From the NCBI GenBank assembly GCA_934692455.1, contig CAKUTY010000083.1, positions 1 through 6,179 of the forward strand: a stretch of DNA of 6,179 nucleotides, in the 5' to 3' direction. Below the pieces are notes generated by a model. The model saw only the letters and a program-made list of their open reading frames with translations. It did no database searches and was not told the DNA's origin. Source of the stretch: an uncultured Erysipelotrichaceae bacterium. GTDB taxonomy: Bacteria; Bacillota_I; Bacilli_A; Erysipelotrichales; Erysipelotrichaceae. The translations under genes were made by a program, and so were the position numbers. Below, piece after piece: positions 5,929 through 6,179 of this stretch (the first letter of the stretch is position 1; each line of letters starts with the position of its first letter).

Positions 5929-5946
5929 AGTTAGCTAGTGCTAACT
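5929..5946. promoter_or_regulatory. perfect palindrome before the downstream ribosome-binding site
   Basis: AGTTAGC (5929-5935) and GCTAACT (5940-5946) form a perfect 7+7 inverted repeat around TAGT. It ends immediately before GGAGGAG (5947-5953). It could be a protein-binding operator, different in sequence from the tetR operators, or an RNA hairpin next to the ribosome-binding site that modulates translation of the following ORF. Which of these applies cannot be told from sequence. Confidence 0.5.
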
Positions 5947-5956
5947 GGAGGAGATT

Positions 5957-6037
5957 ATGAAAGAAAAGAAAAAATCTACATTAACTTGGATACTAGAGTG
6001 GGCAGGCAGACTATATGTATGGAGAAACACTGTATAA
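5957..6037 (+). pseudogene. 5' remnant of a probable ABC exporter (half-transporter) gene
   Basis: An excellent ribosome-binding site (GGAGGAG, 5947-5953) precedes ATG 5957. The frame then reads MKEKKKSTLTWILEWAG before turning into unlike sequence and stopping at TAA 6035-6037 after 26 codons. The Lys-rich start followed by STLTWILEWAG resembles the N-terminus of multidrug-type ABC half-transporters (membrane domain fused to ATPase, about 580 aa), which commonly follow TetR genes in Bacillota. This is from memory of the family, not a search. No membrane domain or Walker motif follows in any frame, so only the start survives. The break lies near 6003-6011, where coding switches to the methyltransferase-like frame. 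Alternatively it is a genuine short peptide, but the strong site in front of a dead frame favours a remnant. Confidence 0.55.
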
Positions 6038-6179
6038 GCCTGAAATAGCAGAAGGGAATCCTATAAGGTTATATAGTTTGGATGAAATCACGGAGATATT
6101 CGGTAAATTAGGACTTCGTATTTGTAACAGCTTTGCTGATTTCAGTGGAAAGCCGAGTTCTGATAATGATATTCAATTG
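6015..6179 (+). pseudogene. C-terminal fragment of a probable class I SAM-dependent methyltransferase (runs off the window)
   Basis: From ATG 6015 the frame stays open to the window edge (55 codons seen). It is already open from 5997, after a TAG at 5994-5996. The segment RLYSLDEITEIFGKLGLRICNSFADFSGKPSSDNDIQL matches the end of many class I methyltransferases: an R-x-Y-S/T-x-x-E-I strand-helix, then a G-[LF]-x-[IV] strand, and a D-F/Y-x-G-x-P-x-S-D stretch close to the C-terminus. The SAM-binding Rossmann half with its GxGxG motif is absent, so the product could not be an active enzyme alone. ATG 6015 has no good ribosome-binding site. It overlaps the ABC remnant in another frame, consistent with a rearrangement joining two genes. 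The stop lies beyond the window. Confidence 0.55.

Overview
The window is AT-rich and almost entirely coding on the + strand. Genes are tightly packed with short overlaps, Shine-Dalgarno sites are strong, and UGA is used as a stop (the 111-aa gene ends with it). Together with PyrR and the small MscS-type channel this points to a low-GC Bacillota (Firmicutes) bacterium. An Erysipelotrichia- or Clostridia-like gut lineage is plausible, but the sequence alone cannot fix it.

Region 1 (1-5046) reads as one long co-directional operon whose promoter lies upstream of the window. It holds the last codons of an unidentified gene, then pyrR (pyrimidine regulator/uracil phosphoribosyltransferase), a 111-aa helical protein resembling an Hpt domain without its phospho-accepting histidine, mnmG (tRNA wobble-uridine modification), gpsA (glycerol-3-phosphate dehydrogenase, entry to phospholipid synthesis) and an MscS-family channel. 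Two small membrane proteins follow, of 52 and about 103 aa. From the 111-aa gene through the 52-aa gene each ORF overlaps the next by 1-11 nt, and the last two are 1 nt apart, so translational coupling is likely. The run ends at a strong intrinsic terminator (15-bp stem) that begins in the last stop codon.

Region 2 (5047-5894) is a separately transcribed TetR-family repressor. Its promoter has a perfect TTGACA -35 box. Two overlapping perfect 17-bp palindromes of the form ATATAACANTGTTATAT cover the -10/start region and end just before the ribosome-binding site. This is a textbook layout for autorepression.

Region 3 (5895-6179) is the oddest part. Downstream of tetR are a hairpin, a perfect 7+7 palindrome and an excellent ribosome-binding site leading into a start that looks like the first ~17 residues of an ABC exporter half-transporter, the usual partner of such a TetR gene. 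That frame closes after 26 codons. From about 6000 another frame encodes what looks like the C-terminal end of a class I SAM-dependent methyltransferase, which runs off the window. The simplest reading is a deletion or recombination that joined the 5' end of an efflux-pump gene to the 3' end of an unrelated methyltransferase gene, leaving two remnants behind an intact repressor. An assembly or contig-end artefact must be ruled out.

I see no tRNA, rRNA, CRISPR array, insertion sequence or obvious phage gene. No complete novel system is evident. The most notable items are the junction at ~6000, the double operator, the histidine-less Hpt-like protein and the uncharacterised small membrane protein pair.
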